In this document: positions 49,501 to 55,494 of the stretch, one piece after another | Position numbering within the stretch: position 1 is the stretch's first letter | Layout of the letters: the number at the start of each line of letters is the position of its first letter | Source of the DNA: Lytechinus variegatus | Taxonomy: Eukaryota > Echinodermata > Echinoidea > Temnopleuroida > Toxopneustidae | Reading direction: 5' to 3' | Assembly (NCBI RefSeq): GCF_018143015.1 | Contig: NC_054751.1 | Span: 30,395,783-30,459,782, forward strand | DNA: 64,000 nucleotides | Notes under the pieces: model-generated | The model's database searches: none | What the model was told of the DNA's origin: nothing | Seen by the model: the letters and a program-made list of their open reading frames with translations, nothing else | Made by a program: the position numbers and the translations under genes

Positions 49501-50207
49501 CTTGGAATTGTATACATCAGTTTTAATTGAAAGTTAAGCTGATTTAGGAACAGTTTGTTTAGGTAAGATTGATATTCATCGTTAGATTTTTAATTCATTA
49601 TTATCACCGGTTTTCTAATGCCAAACATCGCGAAGTTTTGTACTCCGGTGAGCATACATGGAGGAACTCAGGACCCCGACACTGTCTGAAGACGTGTCGG
49701 GGTCCCCGGGGCAAATCCCCGACGAAAATATTGGTCTAACACTAAACAGGTAGGCCTAGGTATACTATAATGTTAGATCTTAAAATCTATATTTCCTTGT
49801 CAAATTAATATGATTATGAATTATGAAAAGCCCCGTCGCCGAGTGACCCTTTTTTGTCATTGTCTTGTCAGACTGGCTTGTTCACTGACACTGCCATTCA
49901 TTCTGTAATTTACATCACAATTCATCAGGTTTTTACCTGTCTATTACCGTAAATATCTGTTGTTGGCTCATTTGATTTGATTAATTACTTTGACTGAGCA
50001 GCAGACAGACTGAATGAATGTGAGCGGGCGTAGCCACCGCCGCAGCAAGCACAAATGGCACGGCGTTTGTACCGGCGGAATTGCATACAGATTTACGATA
50101 GCGATGGCAACGAACGTCATCGCCGATTACCATTCTAGCGTATGGATAAAAAGAGTAACTTACACTTTGTCCGTTAATTCACGGATCTTCCACATAGCCG
50201 ACTGCAT
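10256..50207 (-). CDS. CLINT1: CLINT1/epsinR, clathrin interactor 1; spliced, 13 coding exons, 729 aa
   Basis: Family role: an ENTH-domain adaptor at the trans-Golgi and endosomes that binds PI4P, AP-1/GGA ears, clathrin and the SNARE Vti1b. Seen here: coding exons 50207-50164, 43866-43665, 43174-43036, 41663-41526, 40878-40728, 31756-31537, 30540-30281, 29317-29053, 26990-26820, 18819-18754, 13209-13093, 11085-10974 and 10560-10256. All have AG/GT borders and matching phases, giving 2190 bases. Residues about 5-150 are the ENTH domain ([47 protein letters not shown]). Linker motifs are FADF 334-337, FGDF 346-349, FADF 368-371, FGDF 390-393, and a clathrin-box match LLSLD 418-422. The block VNISLD (601-606) matches the conserved C-terminal block of vertebrate CLINT1. 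The tail is Met/Gln/Gly/Pro-rich. The product is longer than human CLINT1 (about 625 aa), mainly because of this tail. Start chosen: ATG at 50207, with an in-frame TAA three codons upstream. Identification is confident; extra alternative exons cannot be excluded. Confidence 0.95.
10974..11085 (-). CDS. CLINT1: CLINT1 exon 12 (conserved VNISLD block)
   Basis: TTACAG acceptor; [20 protein letters not shown], ending NQLQQQ, donor GTAAGT. Corresponds to human STWSDPSVNISLDNLLPG and fixes the orthology of the C-terminal half. Confidence 0.93.
11585..12003. mobile_element. 419 bp foldback DNA element flanked by TAAA
   Basis: GGCCACCGCACACCTTACGACC at the left is inverted at the right (GGTCGTAAGGTGTGCAGTGGCC), and the match extends through GACTGGCTTGCGA and GGGTGAGGGGAGATG, so the arms are about 70 bases. 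TAAA is present on both sides as a likely target duplication. No ORF; a non-autonomous transposon in CLINT1 intron 11. Confidence 0.85.
13093..13209 (-). CDS. CLINT1: CLINT1 exon 11 (GMMGQP repeats)
   Basis: GCTCAG acceptor; PMNQ, then three consecutive (G/N)MM(G/A)Q(P) repeats and SSSGQSTPS, donor GTAAGT. 117 bases, phase 0 at both ends. Confidence 0.85.
13533..13776. mobile_element. MITE, family B copy 1
   Basis: ATAGAGTAC ... GTACTCTAT ends, with GGTTCTAAAC / GTTTAGAACC and (T)GCCATGGCA inverted segments. The copy at 23393 is in the opposite orientation. Confidence 0.8.
14296..15963. mobile_element. Non-autonomous hAT-like element, about 1.67 kb
   Basis: Ends CCAGGCTCGACATTA and TAATGTGGAGCCTT are inverted. 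Flanks CATATATG and GATATATG (7 of 8 identical) fit an 8 bp target duplication. Subterminal GGTGGCCC / GGGCCACC motifs are repeated and inverted near both ends. The interior is AT-rich with T-runs (15060-15480) and no transposase frame. Confidence 0.75.
18372..18582. mobile_element. MITE with GGGGGTGTTTCACAAAGATTT ends
   Basis: The right end AAATCTTTGTGAAACACCCCCC is the reverse complement of the left. Internal inverted CACTTAAGTGC / CATTTAAGTGCGAC segments. Lies in CLINT1 intron 10, about 170 bases below exon 10. Confidence 0.85.
18754..18819 (-). CDS. CLINT1: CLINT1 exon 10 (66-base exon)
   Basis: Too short for an ORF scan. Read between a GCCACAG acceptor and a GTATGT donor: [20 protein letters not shown] plus two Met, phase 0 at both ends. 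The Met-rich, in-frame content fits the tail. Confidence 0.8.
19257..21013. mobile_element. Non-autonomous DNA transposon with perfect 8 bp target duplication
   Basis: TACATAAC occurs at 19249-19256 and again at 21014-21021. The element starts TAAGCCTGAGTC and ends GACTCAGGCTTA, with subterminal ATCGATT, ACCGGTGTTCGA and CGATCGAACA motifs inverted between ends. An 8 bp duplication with short inverted ends indicates a hAT-type element. No transposase frame remains in its 1757 bases. Confidence 0.85.
22181..23300. mobile_element. Core-repeat array element (Helentron-associated/pearl-like design)
   Basis: Six units of mostly 150-165 bp (last 190), anchored by TTCAGTGATACTTGATTA at 22281, 22444, 22596, 22759, 22922 and 23112; each carries CAAAGTTCATTGACC, TGACCTTTGACCTT and GTCATGTGACCTGAAAC. 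The array ends in a GCC run (23225-23245) and then a hairpin GTCTCAC ... GTGAGAC (23268-23293). Tandem core, microsatellite and terminal hairpin together match non-autonomous Helitron/Helentron-related elements known in marine invertebrates. Class assignment is inference. Confidence 0.7.
23393..23655. mobile_element. MITE, family B copy 2, inverted relative to copy 1
   Basis: ATAGAGTACCGAAG ... CTTCGGTACTCTAT. Shares the ACAGACGATCGTC, CCTATTTTTCAGACGAGCCA and TTGCAA segments with 13533-13776 as reverse complement. Confidence 0.8.
24027..24170. mobile_element. MITE, family C, diverged copy
   Basis: Shares GATTGGC(C/T)GAGAAGCA, TTACTAGAGTAA, GTCGG(G/A)TAAAAC and ACAAGTC segments with 29455-29612 and 50648-50815. 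Confidence 0.5.
24420..26640. repeat. Minisatellite, about 137 bp monomer, at least 14 units
   Basis: GA(C/T)(G/A)ACATGC(C/T)AGCA recurs at 24595, 24735, 24873, 25010, 25149, 25270, 25411, 25550, 25672, with diverged forms at 25809, 25948, 26200, 26341 and 26480. Each unit has AGAAGATCGATCAAAGA, GTCATCATAGCTAGACCATT, ACCAAGAAGCT and TGGAGCTATAATGA. Spacings are 121-141 bp. Ends about 180 bases below CLINT1 exon 9. Confidence 0.9.
26820..26990 (-). CDS. CLINT1: CLINT1 exon 9 (Met/Pro/Gln-rich, symmetric)
   Basis: TTCCAG acceptor; [15 protein letters not shown] and on to QAQYMYYSG, then GTAAGA. 171 bases, phase 0 at both ends. Low-complexity composition continues that of exons 8 and 11-13. Confidence 0.85.
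27948..27995. repeat. Short tandem duplication, AAAAGCATATATCTAATATC twice
   Basis: Two adjacent copies of about 19 bases. Confidence 0.7.
28404..28527. mobile_element. MITE, family D copy 1
   Basis: GAAGCATTTCATGACAGAAA, then TATAAGCCACTGAAATCCTT / GCATCTGACTGGCTCAGAGC, closing with TTTGTTTCATAGAAC. Confidence 0.6.
28921..29033. mobile_element. MITE, family D copy 2
   Basis: GAAGCATTTCATGAAACAT, then CTCCTGAAATCCTTGCATTT / GATTGGTTCAGAGCA, closing GATGCTTCATGAAACCCACCC. Lies 20 bases below exon 8. Confidence 0.65.
29053..29317 (-). CDS. CLINT1: CLINT1 exon 8 (FGDF motif, clathrin box, Gln/Met tail start)
   Basis: TGACAG acceptor; [13 protein letters not shown], then [10 protein letters not shown] containing LLSLD, a match to the L-phi-x-phi-[DE] clathrin box. 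The rest is Gln/Pro/Met-rich. Donor CAG|GTTTGT. Confidence 0.9.
29455..29612. mobile_element. MITE, family C copy
   Basis: GAAACATTTCATCAACAGTT at the left, TCCTTTCATGAAACG at the right, and ATCTGACAACTTTCCTTGAT / TCTGATTAGCTGAGAAGCAC inside, shared with 50648-50815. Confidence 0.7.
29925..30105 (-). mobile_element. SINE copy, related to the one at 7.1-7.4 kb, truncated
   Basis: Reverse complement shares the body TTTCCTTCAGCAAGAAATTT, the CACATTGTGCTGCACTCAA block, the GGTGAATGG(A/G)TACC block and GGGGTAATAAT. The GCGC stem tail is absent, so this copy is truncated or of another subfamily. Confidence 0.7.
30281..30540 (-). CDS. CLINT1: CLINT1 exon 7 (adaptor-binding motifs)
   Basis: CAACAG acceptor; [14 protein letters not shown] corresponds to human SGDLVDLFDG. 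Three Phe/Asp motifs (FADF, FGDF, FADF) follow at residues 334-371, of the type that binds the AP-1 gamma-ear. Perfect GTAAGT donor, phase 2. Confidence 0.93.
30602..30718. mobile_element. MITE, family D copy 3
   Basis: AAGCTACTGAAATCCTGGCA / TCTAATTGGCTGAGAGCA core and GTACTTCATGAAATACTCCCC right end. Starts about 60 bases above exon 7. Confidence 0.6.
31537..31756 (-). CDS. CLINT1: CLINT1 exon 6 (charged/Thr-rich linker)
   Basis: A T9-AG acceptor completes the Val codon of exon 5, then [19 protein letters not shown]. It contains an [10 protein letters not shown] stretch and [14 protein letters not shown], matching human KTIDLGAAAHYTGD. Ends NTQ|GTACAT, a weaker but valid donor. Confidence 0.92.
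31906..32239. mobile_element. MITE, family E copy 1
   Basis: Right end TTAAACCAGACTTCAGAATA / CGGGCCC and left end ACCTGAAGTAAGGTTTAACTT. The interior CATAATTTTAGCACAGAG and GAAAGAGCACA match the copy at 33726 as reverse complement. Confidence 0.7.
32965..33023. repeat. 59-base near-perfect palindrome (27 bp stem, 5-base loop)
   Basis: CATGCCAGTATTCTTACTAT / CCAGTCT, loop GATGT, then AGACTGGATGGTAAGAATAC / TGGCATG. One position differs between arms (T against G), which would be a G-U pair in a plus-strand RNA. Confidence 0.9.
33726..34049. mobile_element. MITE, family E copy 2, inverted relative to copy 1
   Basis: CTCGTATTCTGAAGTCAGGT / TTAACTTAGACCATGG at the left; TTAAACCCAACTTCAGAATA / TGGGCC at the right. 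Confidence 0.7.
36318..36522. mobile_element. Small foldback element with GGGCAATTCCATAA ends
   Basis: GGGCAATTCCATAAAATGAT and GTACATCTGACCCCC at the left are inverted at the right as GGGGGTCGGATGTAC and CTTATGGAATTG. The 140-codon open frame on the plus strand from 36334 crosses this element and is probably not a gene. Confidence 0.65.
36757..36911. repeat. Exact tandem duplication, 78-base unit
   Basis: CAGGTTTTATGAAACTGAGA through CATACATCCAAATC is repeated twice, differing essentially in the length of one A-run. A recent duplication. Confidence 0.9.
37441..40665 (-). mobile_element. L2/CR1-type LINE, complete 3' end
   Basis: Includes the ORF above plus a short 3' UTR. On the minus strand the 3' end forms a GCGC-closed stem (GCGCTTT ... 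AAAAGCGC), then TATATAAAT and an (AAT)n run (plus strand ATT at 37448-37476). A short 3' repeat tail of this sort is usual for L2/CR1 elements rather than a poly(A) tail. The 5' limit is approximate. Confidence 0.85.
37565..40657 (-). CDS. LINE ORF2: endonuclease-reverse transcriptase, 1030 aa, intact
   Basis: Encodes the retrotransposition protein of a non-LTR element of the L2/CR1 type. An APE-like endonuclease occupies residues about 85-300, with TETWL (115-119), GDFN (228-231) and SDHY (291-294). The reverse transcriptase occupies about 520-850, with [12 protein letters not shown] (657-668), GLPQGS (714-719) and the catalytic YADD (747-750). The C-terminal region has [13 protein letters not shown] and [11 protein letters not shown], typical of the L2/CR1 group. 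No stop or frameshift interrupts it, so the copy is young or recently active. It sits in CLINT1 intron 5 in the same orientation as the gene. No ORF1 is seen, since the exon-5 donor is only about 70 bases upstream; the element is probably 5'-truncated near the ORF2 start, or its ORF1 is absent. Confidence 0.93.
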   Translation of the reverse strand: MIMFPLFFIQAHLRGKKRSKKNRVRTQTDSYITSLDPPTCIPSPIPVVITRQRKPKSLVSREINCDNLKAVPIVCSSVVQSNNNVCLWNAHSIRNKSTEITEYVQENDVDMLFITETWLSETDDVVIGECTPPGYTFISYPRISSTRGGGIGVLFKTSLKMKKKNDVFVSSTFEFAHITDISGSVHFIVVYRPPPSTVNMLSLSDFLAEFDEFITETSLIPGKLIIMGDFNVHWENALKNDVKHIMNTVSAAGLVQHVQGPTHIQGHTLDLIFTRDDAFLFDCHTLEMCSSDHYMIHFSLRKEKPNPSLITETLRNYRKLDKVRFMNALEELVSLRPHDHDCDALFNWYSVEITKILDDHAPPKTRTCAPKSRSPWFNESTLVARQHRRQAERKWRKTRLDSDRKLFLEQNDNLNKVISVAKVNYFQEKLSSCDSKEVYRIIYSLLNKKSGHLPIHDSAYTLSSQFSQFFVEKIRKIREEIDALNVVPDTRFIDSVDETIPLFESFQSYTQSDVSKLIMNFTNTSCMLDPIPTWLLRDNLVQLLPLITDIINNSLSTGSFPLGAHSSIVRPLLKKPNLDKNDLSNYRPVSNLSFLAKLIEKAACSQLVQHIESNNMFDSVQSAYRSHHSTESALVKVKNDIMFSLDCNRVVLIALLDLSAAFDTIDHKILLSRLYSRIGVRSTALSWFESYLTGWSSRVNITGILSKPTNLDFGLPQGSVVGPIGYSIYTLPVGNIITHHCINYHLYADDTQLYISFNPKIPGDLVVALFRLQNCISDIRNWMTVNKLKLNDSKTEFFIAASPHSLRNLPDLKLTVGDISISPSVTVKNLGVIFDREMSMVDRVSQICTTVTFHLRNISRIRRYITQSACNNAIRSLVLSRLDYCNGLLSNIPVTQVDRIQRLQNWAARIIYQVTRFHFSKPLLESLHWLPIRHRIVFKLLLLVFKSLNKQAPLYLRDCLTLYTPRRNVRASSDPFRLTYKITKKLAGDRTFTITASKYWNRLPFTLRQSPSVPSFKKGLKTFLFSNPDF
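40728..40878 (-). CDS. CLINT1: CLINT1 exon 5 (charged linker)
   Basis: GTAG acceptor; reads [12 protein letters not shown] and on to [12 protein letters not shown] with donor GTAAGT. Corresponds to the human YSERYDPEPKSKW segment. The exon lies within about 70 bases of the 5' end of an inserted LINE. Confidence 0.9.
41124..41279. mobile_element. MITE with GGCCCGTTGCATAAAA / TTTTATGAAACAGGCCTC ends
   Basis: Arms contain TTTTTACCTGAGAAAACTCA and TCTCAGGTAAAAA inverted, with a second internal ACTGGAGTTTTT / TTTTTACCAGAGTTT pair. CLINT1 intron 4. Confidence 0.7.
41526..41663 (-). CDS. CLINT1: CLINT1 exon 4 (end of ENTH, basic stretch)
   Basis: CTTACAG acceptor; reads [20 protein letters not shown], then [14 protein letters not shown]. 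This is the usual end of the ENTH domain followed by the lysine-rich KKSKDKYTG segment of CLINT1. Donor A|GTAAGT. Confidence 0.95.
41908..41996. repeat. Two-copy tandem duplication, about 43-base unit
   Basis: AGGAAATTCGTGATCACTCT (C/T)GCAAAAAGTGTTCACT occurs twice. Confidence 0.85.
42830..42995. mobile_element. MITE with GGGTGTTTCATGAAGCTGTT ends
   Basis: The right end AACAGCTTTGTGAAACACCC inverts the left. GCACCACCTTACGCACAACT pairs loosely with CCAGTCGTGCGTAAAGTC. CLINT1 intron 3, ending about 40 bases from exon 3. Confidence 0.75.
43036..43174 (-). CDS. CLINT1: CLINT1 exon 3 (ENTH domain)
   Basis: TTGCAG acceptor, then [20 protein letters not shown] and on to DQGLN, donor G|GTGAG. Carries the [13 protein letters not shown] helix conserved among epsin-family ENTH domains. 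139 bases; one base of the next codon is carried over. Confidence 0.96.
43665..43866 (-). CDS. CLINT1: CLINT1 exon 2 (ENTH domain)
   Basis: Begins after a TGCAG acceptor and completes the Val codon from exon 1, then [20 protein letters not shown] and on to [11 protein letters not shown] before GTAAGC. Near-identical to vertebrate CLINT1 over the core ENTH helices. Length 202, ends in phase 0. Confidence 0.96.
45860..46150. repeat. Pyrimidine-rich (T/C) low-complexity tract
   Basis: Nearly 300 bases of T-runs interrupted by CTTT and CCC. The long Phe/Leu frame across it is a composition artefact. CLINT1 intron 1. Confidence 0.7.
46275..46560. mobile_element. MITE, family F copy 1 (GGGGCGTACC / GGTACGC ends)
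   Basis: AGGGGCGTACCCAGAATTTT / CCGTGGGGGGGG at the left, CCCCCCCTGTTAGGTACGCTT at the right, A-rich AAATTTGACAAGCAAAAAA interior. Confidence 0.7.
46570..46885 (+). mobile_element. Possible 3' end of a degraded retroelement
   Basis: Ends in TAAAATAAATAAATGAAATGAAA after an AT-rich stretch, a simple-repeat tail like those of non-LTR elements. A similar AATAAATTAATTAATTAAAT end is at 51869-51895. No coding remnant identified. Confidence 0.25.
47964..48216. mobile_element. MITE with TACACTG ... CAGTGTA ends
   Basis: TACACTGTTAAAAA and TTTTTTGACAGTGTA are inverted; internal TTTAAACAAGTATTTAAAAT and its reverse are mirrored. TA at both borders would fit a Tc1/mariner-type target. CLINT1 intron 1. 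Confidence 0.65.
48241..48566. mobile_element. MITE, family F copy 2
   Basis: TAGGGGCGGAACCATGATTT / TCAAAAGGGGGGCAAA at the left, long C-run then GGATCTGGCAG at the right, AAATTTGACGAGC inside. Confidence 0.65.
49395..49749 (+). promoter_or_regulatory. Candidate plus-strand promoter and first exon(s) inside CLINT1 intron 1
   Basis: Contains GACGTCAT, a TATATA and an NRF1-like CGCATGCGCA near 49410-49420, then ATGGCGATCTCGCG opening a 12-codon uORF. Donor-like AG|GTAAGA is at 49563 and AG|GTAGGC at 49750. A 30-codon frame starts at ATG 49658 ([15 protein letters not shown]...) and ends in phase 2 at 49749. CpG density is above the surroundings. It could start MGMT or an antisense transcript; no transcript evidence. 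Confidence 0.3.
50164..50207 (-). CDS. CLINT1: CLINT1 exon 1 (start codon)
   Basis: Encodes [15 protein letters not shown] with the last codon split after two bases, then a perfect GTAAGT donor. It matches the amphipathic helix 0 region of the ENTH domain (human MLNMWKVRELVDKAT). An in-frame TAA lies just upstream of the CCACCATC context before the ATG. A second in-frame ATG at 50195 (MWKIREL) is an alternative start. Confidence 0.93.
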
Positions 50208-50430
50208 GATGGTGGCTTATGCAAAATCTTGTATTTTTGAAGAAAAAGTGAAACGAAATACACAAAATTCAATTCGATGATCAAGGATTACAAATCCGTA
50301 CTTTAGCGGTGGGCGTCTGCTGTGTAAATCACTGGATTTGCCGGTGCCGACGTCATCAACTCCGTGACCTCATTCATGAATATGGGCAGCCCGAAGTGTC
50401 AAAAAATAAATAAATAAATAATGCTAAGAA
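50208..50430 (-). promoter_or_regulatory. CLINT1: CLINT1 5' UTR and proximal promoter region
   Basis: The bases upstream of the CLINT1 ATG are richer in CpG than the flanks. A CRE-like GACGTCAT lies at 50349-50356 (minus strand ATGACGTC). No TATA box at a convincing distance; the start site cannot be fixed. A foldback element begins beyond about 50450, so the core promoter is probably within this interval. Confidence 0.45.
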
Positions 50431-50464
50431 GCCATTTTCAGGAGAGCGGTTCGATCTGTCAGTA

Positions 50465-51030
50465 AATTGCCGATTCGTCTACTGCCAACTCATCCACTCA
50501 CCACATGGTCTACCTTCATTTAGTTCAATGTCATTCCGTCCATCAAAATTTCGTCTAACAACCATTTGGTCTAATAAATTTGGTCCAATTATCACTTCGT
50601 CTAATCACCAGTTCGAAGGTCTATGACCATTCCGTCTAGCTCATAACCAGGGGGGGGGGCGTTTCATCAATATTTTCTTCCGACAAGTTGTTAGATCTGA
50701 CAACTTTCCTGGATTCTGATTAGTTGAGAAGCACTGTTACTATAGTAACTGTCGGATAAAACAGGACTTGTCGGAAAAAACTTCCGACAAGTCCTTTCAT
50801 GAAACGCTCCCCTGGGGTGCGTTTCATGAAATATTGTTGGTCTAATATTCGTTTTATTTTCATTAATTTTGCCCAATTAATACTCAGTCTAATTAGACCA
50901 ATTGGTATATGGACTAAATTGCTATTGGACCAACTGTTTATTAGACAAAATGGTGAGTGGACGAAATGCCAATACACCATGTGCATAGTGGACGAATTTA
51001 TGATAGACAAATGATAGTAGACGAATAAGC
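50465..51030. mobile_element. GTCTAAT/ATTAGAC subrepeat element, copy 1
   Basis: The left half is full of TC(T/C)GTCTA-AT and TTTGGTCTAAT strings; the right half carries their complements (ATTAGACCAATTGG, GGACGAAAT, AGTGGACGAATT). Split by the MITE at 50648-50815. Lies directly upstream of the CLINT1 promoter. Confidence 0.7.
50648..50815. mobile_element. MITE, family C copy, nested in another foldback element
   Basis: Starts GGGGGGGGGCGTTTCATCAA and ends CCTTTCATGAAACGCTCCC. Contains TTCCGACAAGTTGT and its inverted TTCCGACAAGTCC. It interrupts the GTCTAAT-rich element spanning about 50465-51030. Confidence 0.75.
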
Positions 51031-52010
51031 CAGTTCGTAGTACCTTTCTGCGCATGATCAAAAGTTTCTATATACGCATGATCAGAGGAAGGTCATTGTA
51101 CTAAAGTGACATGGTTGTTTAAAATCTAAAGAGATAAGCACCAACTTTGATGTCTCGATTATTCATATATTCTTTTGAAAAGTGGTTTTCATTCACATCC
51201 ACAAAAACAACAATGCGTACACGAACGACTGGTATTTCACAGTTTGCCAAGCACATTGCGCAACTTGCTATGATATGGATTCAAAGTAGGAATGCAACAA
51301 ATACATAAAGTGTTAATTGGTGTGCTATTCTAGTCACCTGGTCTATTCAATTTCTTCATCCTGCTAAGTAGGGCAAGCTTACGTAATATCTTGCTTTGAA
51401 ATCTGCATCATAATGAAAGAAATGAAAGGTCATTTGACCAAAATTGTCCATGAAGTAACTACGAACTGGTCTCTTGCGGGTCTCTCGCCATTAAAGTGCA
51501 CTTAAAGGCATACTTGTCTTTAAGATGTATCTCTCTCGCTAGACAAATATACTATTACGCCTCACACACTCTTAGAAATATTTGTATTTATAGTTATAGA
51601 ACATAATGATTTGTTTTTTTTCTGTTTGTAATTATTAGTAATTCGTTCGACTTTCTTATTTATTTTGTATACATGCATGTATTTTATATTTCCAAATGTG
51701 TGACAATTAACGCTTCAAGCATCTGCTTATATTTTCATACCACTGCATGTCTGCATTGCCATTTTCGTGTAATTAGTTATGATCATAATAATTATATAAA
51801 ATTTAATGTATTTACTTCTGTAATGGTCACACTGTGTACATTGCCAGGACATGCAGAAACGAATAGGTCATAAATAAATTAATTAATTAAATAAACCAAT
51901 TGGAAATAAACCGTACATCGCCATAAAATATAATAATAATGATGGAGAAAAGAAAGTTTCTTTTAATCTTATTTACCTCGGTCCATGCGCGGCCAGCCAT
52001 TACAATTACT

Positions 52011-52337
52011 ATCTATGGTCAGGTTCAATGGAGGGGGGGGGGGCAGATTTGCATACTGTCAAAATGCCACCCACCCTCCCCCCAAAGAAGTCATCCTTTG
52101 AAGAAAATCGAGCCCGGCCCCTGCCAATTGCAACCGCCCCCCAAAAAAAAACTTTGAAAAAGGGCCCTGCTCCATTGCGAAACACAAAACTCGTCTGCAC
52201 AGACCATTATTTTTTTTCTGGTACGAAATCCTTAATTTATTTGTGAATGGTTAAGACCTTTTTTTTTGCTTGTCAATTTTTTGGCGGACGGTTTTGCCCC
52301 CCCCCCCCCCGTGGAAAATCTTAGGTACGCTACTGTG
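52011..52337. mobile_element. MITE, family F copy 3, inverted
   Basis: The right end CCCCGTGGAAAATCTTAGGT / ACGCTACTG is the reverse complement of the family F left end; GCTTGTCAATTTTTTGGC matches the AAATTTGACAAGC interior. Confidence 0.65.
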
Positions 52338-52662
52338 AAAGGTGTTATATTCATGGAGCTTCCACAGGTGGAGGGAGCAGGCGGGGTTGTCCGACCAATC
52401 CCTTTATGAATTTTTAAGTATTTAAAAAAAAAAAACGTCGAGGAAGAAAAGAGAAGAAAATGGAAAATTTCAAGAGTTAAAGGAGGGGTGTTGACAATGT
52501 AATAGTACTCCTACTGTAGAATAAACGCTATATGCAGTAAGCCAACCCTCCCCCGGCTCCCAAGGGAAAGGTTCCGTGAACTAGATTTTTAGATGACGGG
52601 TCCGGGATTTCAGATAGTGGGACAAATATGAAATCATAGCAAATGTTTTATTGGTGCCCCGG

Positions 52663-53203
52663 GGGCCACTTCCATTCACGAGTGGATACCATGCGCGACC
52701 ATGGGTCTCGAAAAGCACCCTAAACACGTAATTTCCATATTCTGAAAATGCACCCCTTAACAAGTATTGGGTTGTCAAACCCTACCCTTAACAAGTATTG
52801 GAAACAAAACGATAATCTTGGAAAATATTCCCTGAAATGAACCCCTAAACAAGTACAGGAATGTTTTATTGTTACGGGTCCTTCGGTCGTCGGCTTTACC
52901 TTCTTTGGTTTAGTAAGACCCCACCTTCTATACACCTCGCGCAAATCGGACTCTAAACACGAAGTGTTGGGGAAAAATGGACATCCTTTATAAAACATTT
53001 TAATTTTGTTTTATCATCCCCGCAAATTCGACCCTAAACACGTAATTGTCCTAGCGAAATAGATACCCTTTTTTCATTATTTTTGTGTTTTTGACACCCT
53101 TATCACGTTACGTACGTAACGTGCCCTATCGTGAAAAAGACATCCTTTTTACGTGTTTTTTGGTCGCGCATGGTATCCACTCGTCAATGTAAGTGGCCCC
53201 CCC
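52663..53203. mobile_element. Non-autonomous element, family G copy 1
   Basis: Ends GGGGCCACTTCCATTCACGA / GTGGATACCATGCGCGACCA and the inverted TGGTCGCGCATGGTATCCAC / TCGTCAATGTAAGTGGCCCC. The interior has repeated AACAAGTATTGG and CCCTAAACACG strings, and a palindromic ACGTTACGTACGTAACGT at 53105-53122. Confidence 0.85.
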
Positions 53204-53339
53204 CCCCCGGGATTGGTGTTTATGCAGGCCTGTCTGGTCTAGCGCATCATGAAATTTGGGCTGATCGATAGGGGGAGGGGGGGGGGGGGTGCTGGAATCT
53301 TTTTTCAAATATAATAATGACTGGCCTTTAGCAGTTTAG

Positions 53340-55280
53340 GGAATATCAAATATATTGCCCTCGACATCGGCCTCGACGGAATCTATTAGCCCTTTAGATA
53401 GACCGGGACATTTGATCCTGTGGCGGGCCATCCCCCCAAAGTTCAGGTGGGGAGGCCGGGCTTTATGCATCCCCAATTACGGGGAGAGCATTATGATGAA
53501 TCAAAGTTATGACCAGTATTAGGAGGGAGTAAATGATGGATGATGGTATTGTGCAGATAATACGCGTGGCACCTAGTTTCTTTTTCTGGTGATTTAACTA
53601 AGTTTGTTACTTGTTTTTTTTAGTGAAACCATTCCATTAGAAAACTGTTAGACATGTTAGAAACAGATGGAATTAAGGGTGAACGAGAATGAATTGTTAA
53701 TGTTGAGGTTTTAAGAAATATATGTTTTGAAATCTCGATCTCCCCTTCCTGCGAACAAGCGAATGTGGTACTTGTACTTGTGCCATGGCCTATTACTATA
53801 TCTTTAAATGCATTTAACCCGAGAGGCCTAGCGCGCTGCCCCCTCCCCCATCTTAATGTTTGGCTCATTACGTCACTGGCCCCCTTCTAAACTAATTATA
53901 GAGAAAAAAGTGTACGTACCTTTCATTTTTGCGGGCTACGCTACAATTAAAAACCACGACTTTCTTTCTAGGCTATGGCAATTTACTAAAACAATTTTGA
54001 TTATTTAGTCTTTATAATAATTATGCCAAAGCAGACTATATAAACCTTTAAAAAATCTTCACATGGAAAAGAACAATATTTGTGTAAGTCATATCTCCAA
54101 CCATGATTGTCAAAACAAGCATGTTGGAGGATAAACAATTAAAAAAAGAAACCCTGTGCATCAAACCATAATAAATCGTCATTTCTTATGTTTAATTCAC
54201 TATTTATTCCATTGTTATGCCTTCCCACCCTCTACCTTCTAAATTTCTATCCTTTCACCCCCTCTTATTACGGCAAAAAAATTTTGCCCCTATTCGCTCT
54301 CCATAGCTTTGCGTTATTATTTTTGATCGGCCGACCTCGGAATTGTTAGTTCTATTGAAGTCCATCGTATATATTCAAAATAATCTATAAATCTCGTTGT
54401 TCAAATCAGAGTGAAAATATACTTATGCGTTAAAAGAATTTGATAGTAAGGAATTAATTTATCATACTAACAATTTAATTAATATTATATATGCAGTTAT
54501 AGAGAGAAAAAAAAGTTGAATACCTAGATTTATGGACACAAGACTAAGATATTTTATAAACAAAAACAATATGATGCATTGCCATTGATTCTATTCGGAC
54601 TCAACGTGACTCCGATTTTTTGCGGCAAGGCTTAATTCCACAGTTGATTTGACAGCTTGTTGTCCATTTGTTGATGCTTACTCAATATTTGCTGCACTGA
54701 AGTCATTACCCGATCTCGAACAAACAAATCAAGGTAAACATGGTAAATCGAGTCGAATTAGTTATTTTTCTTAGCACTTTTTGCAGACAGACTATCCGCC
54801 AGCCCGAGCCGCTAGCAACACGCCACACGAACAGGCAGGCGCTGACCCCTGCCTGGCCTGGCCTGCCCGCCTCGCTGCCGCTGCCCGCCGTTACGACTAC
54901 GGTTTAGGCATTCGGACCCCTACCCGCCTACGGCCTACCCTACTCAAAGTCTAGTCAAGCACACTTGTGCATAGACAGGAATAACCATCGTTTCTGGGGA
55001 TTTATTTAACAATTTCTGATATTTTACTATGTCTATGGTAAGTGAGCCAACGCAGTTCAGCGGAACAACCAAAATACAGTCTTACAATTACAGAGACTGA
55101 AGCTTTTGCTTTTGGTCTACCAAAATACAGAGACTGAAGAGTTTGGTCTAAGTTGTGCACTGTTTCGTTACCATACAATAACCATAACCAGTAACATTGG
55201 TTGTTTTGCTCAAGATGGGAATCTACAAACATGCAATTGCTTGACTCTGACTTGAGTCTTGACTCTTGAGAAATAAATCT
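53340..55280. other. Spacer between CLINT1 and MGMT; one GC-rich island
   Basis: No gene recognised. A GC-rich stretch at about 54790-54940 with CCTGGCCTGGCCTG and GCTGCCGCTGCC is the only marked composition change; it lies 0.9 kb before the first MGMT coding exon and could be promoter or 5' UTR DNA. Confidence 0.35.
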
Positions 55281-55494
55281 GAATTGAATGGATGTTTTTT
55301 CCACGACACAGTTTTCCTGTAGTTCTGTACTATAGTCTTGTGCGTTTCCCATCTGTCCCATCATTCATCATCATCATCACAGGAACACAGCAACATAATG
55401 AAGTCATAATTCATGTCCACATAGAGTCGACTGATAAATCCACAGTTTCAGAGGAATTTTTCAATATTTTTTATTTTATTTTTTTTCCTACTAA

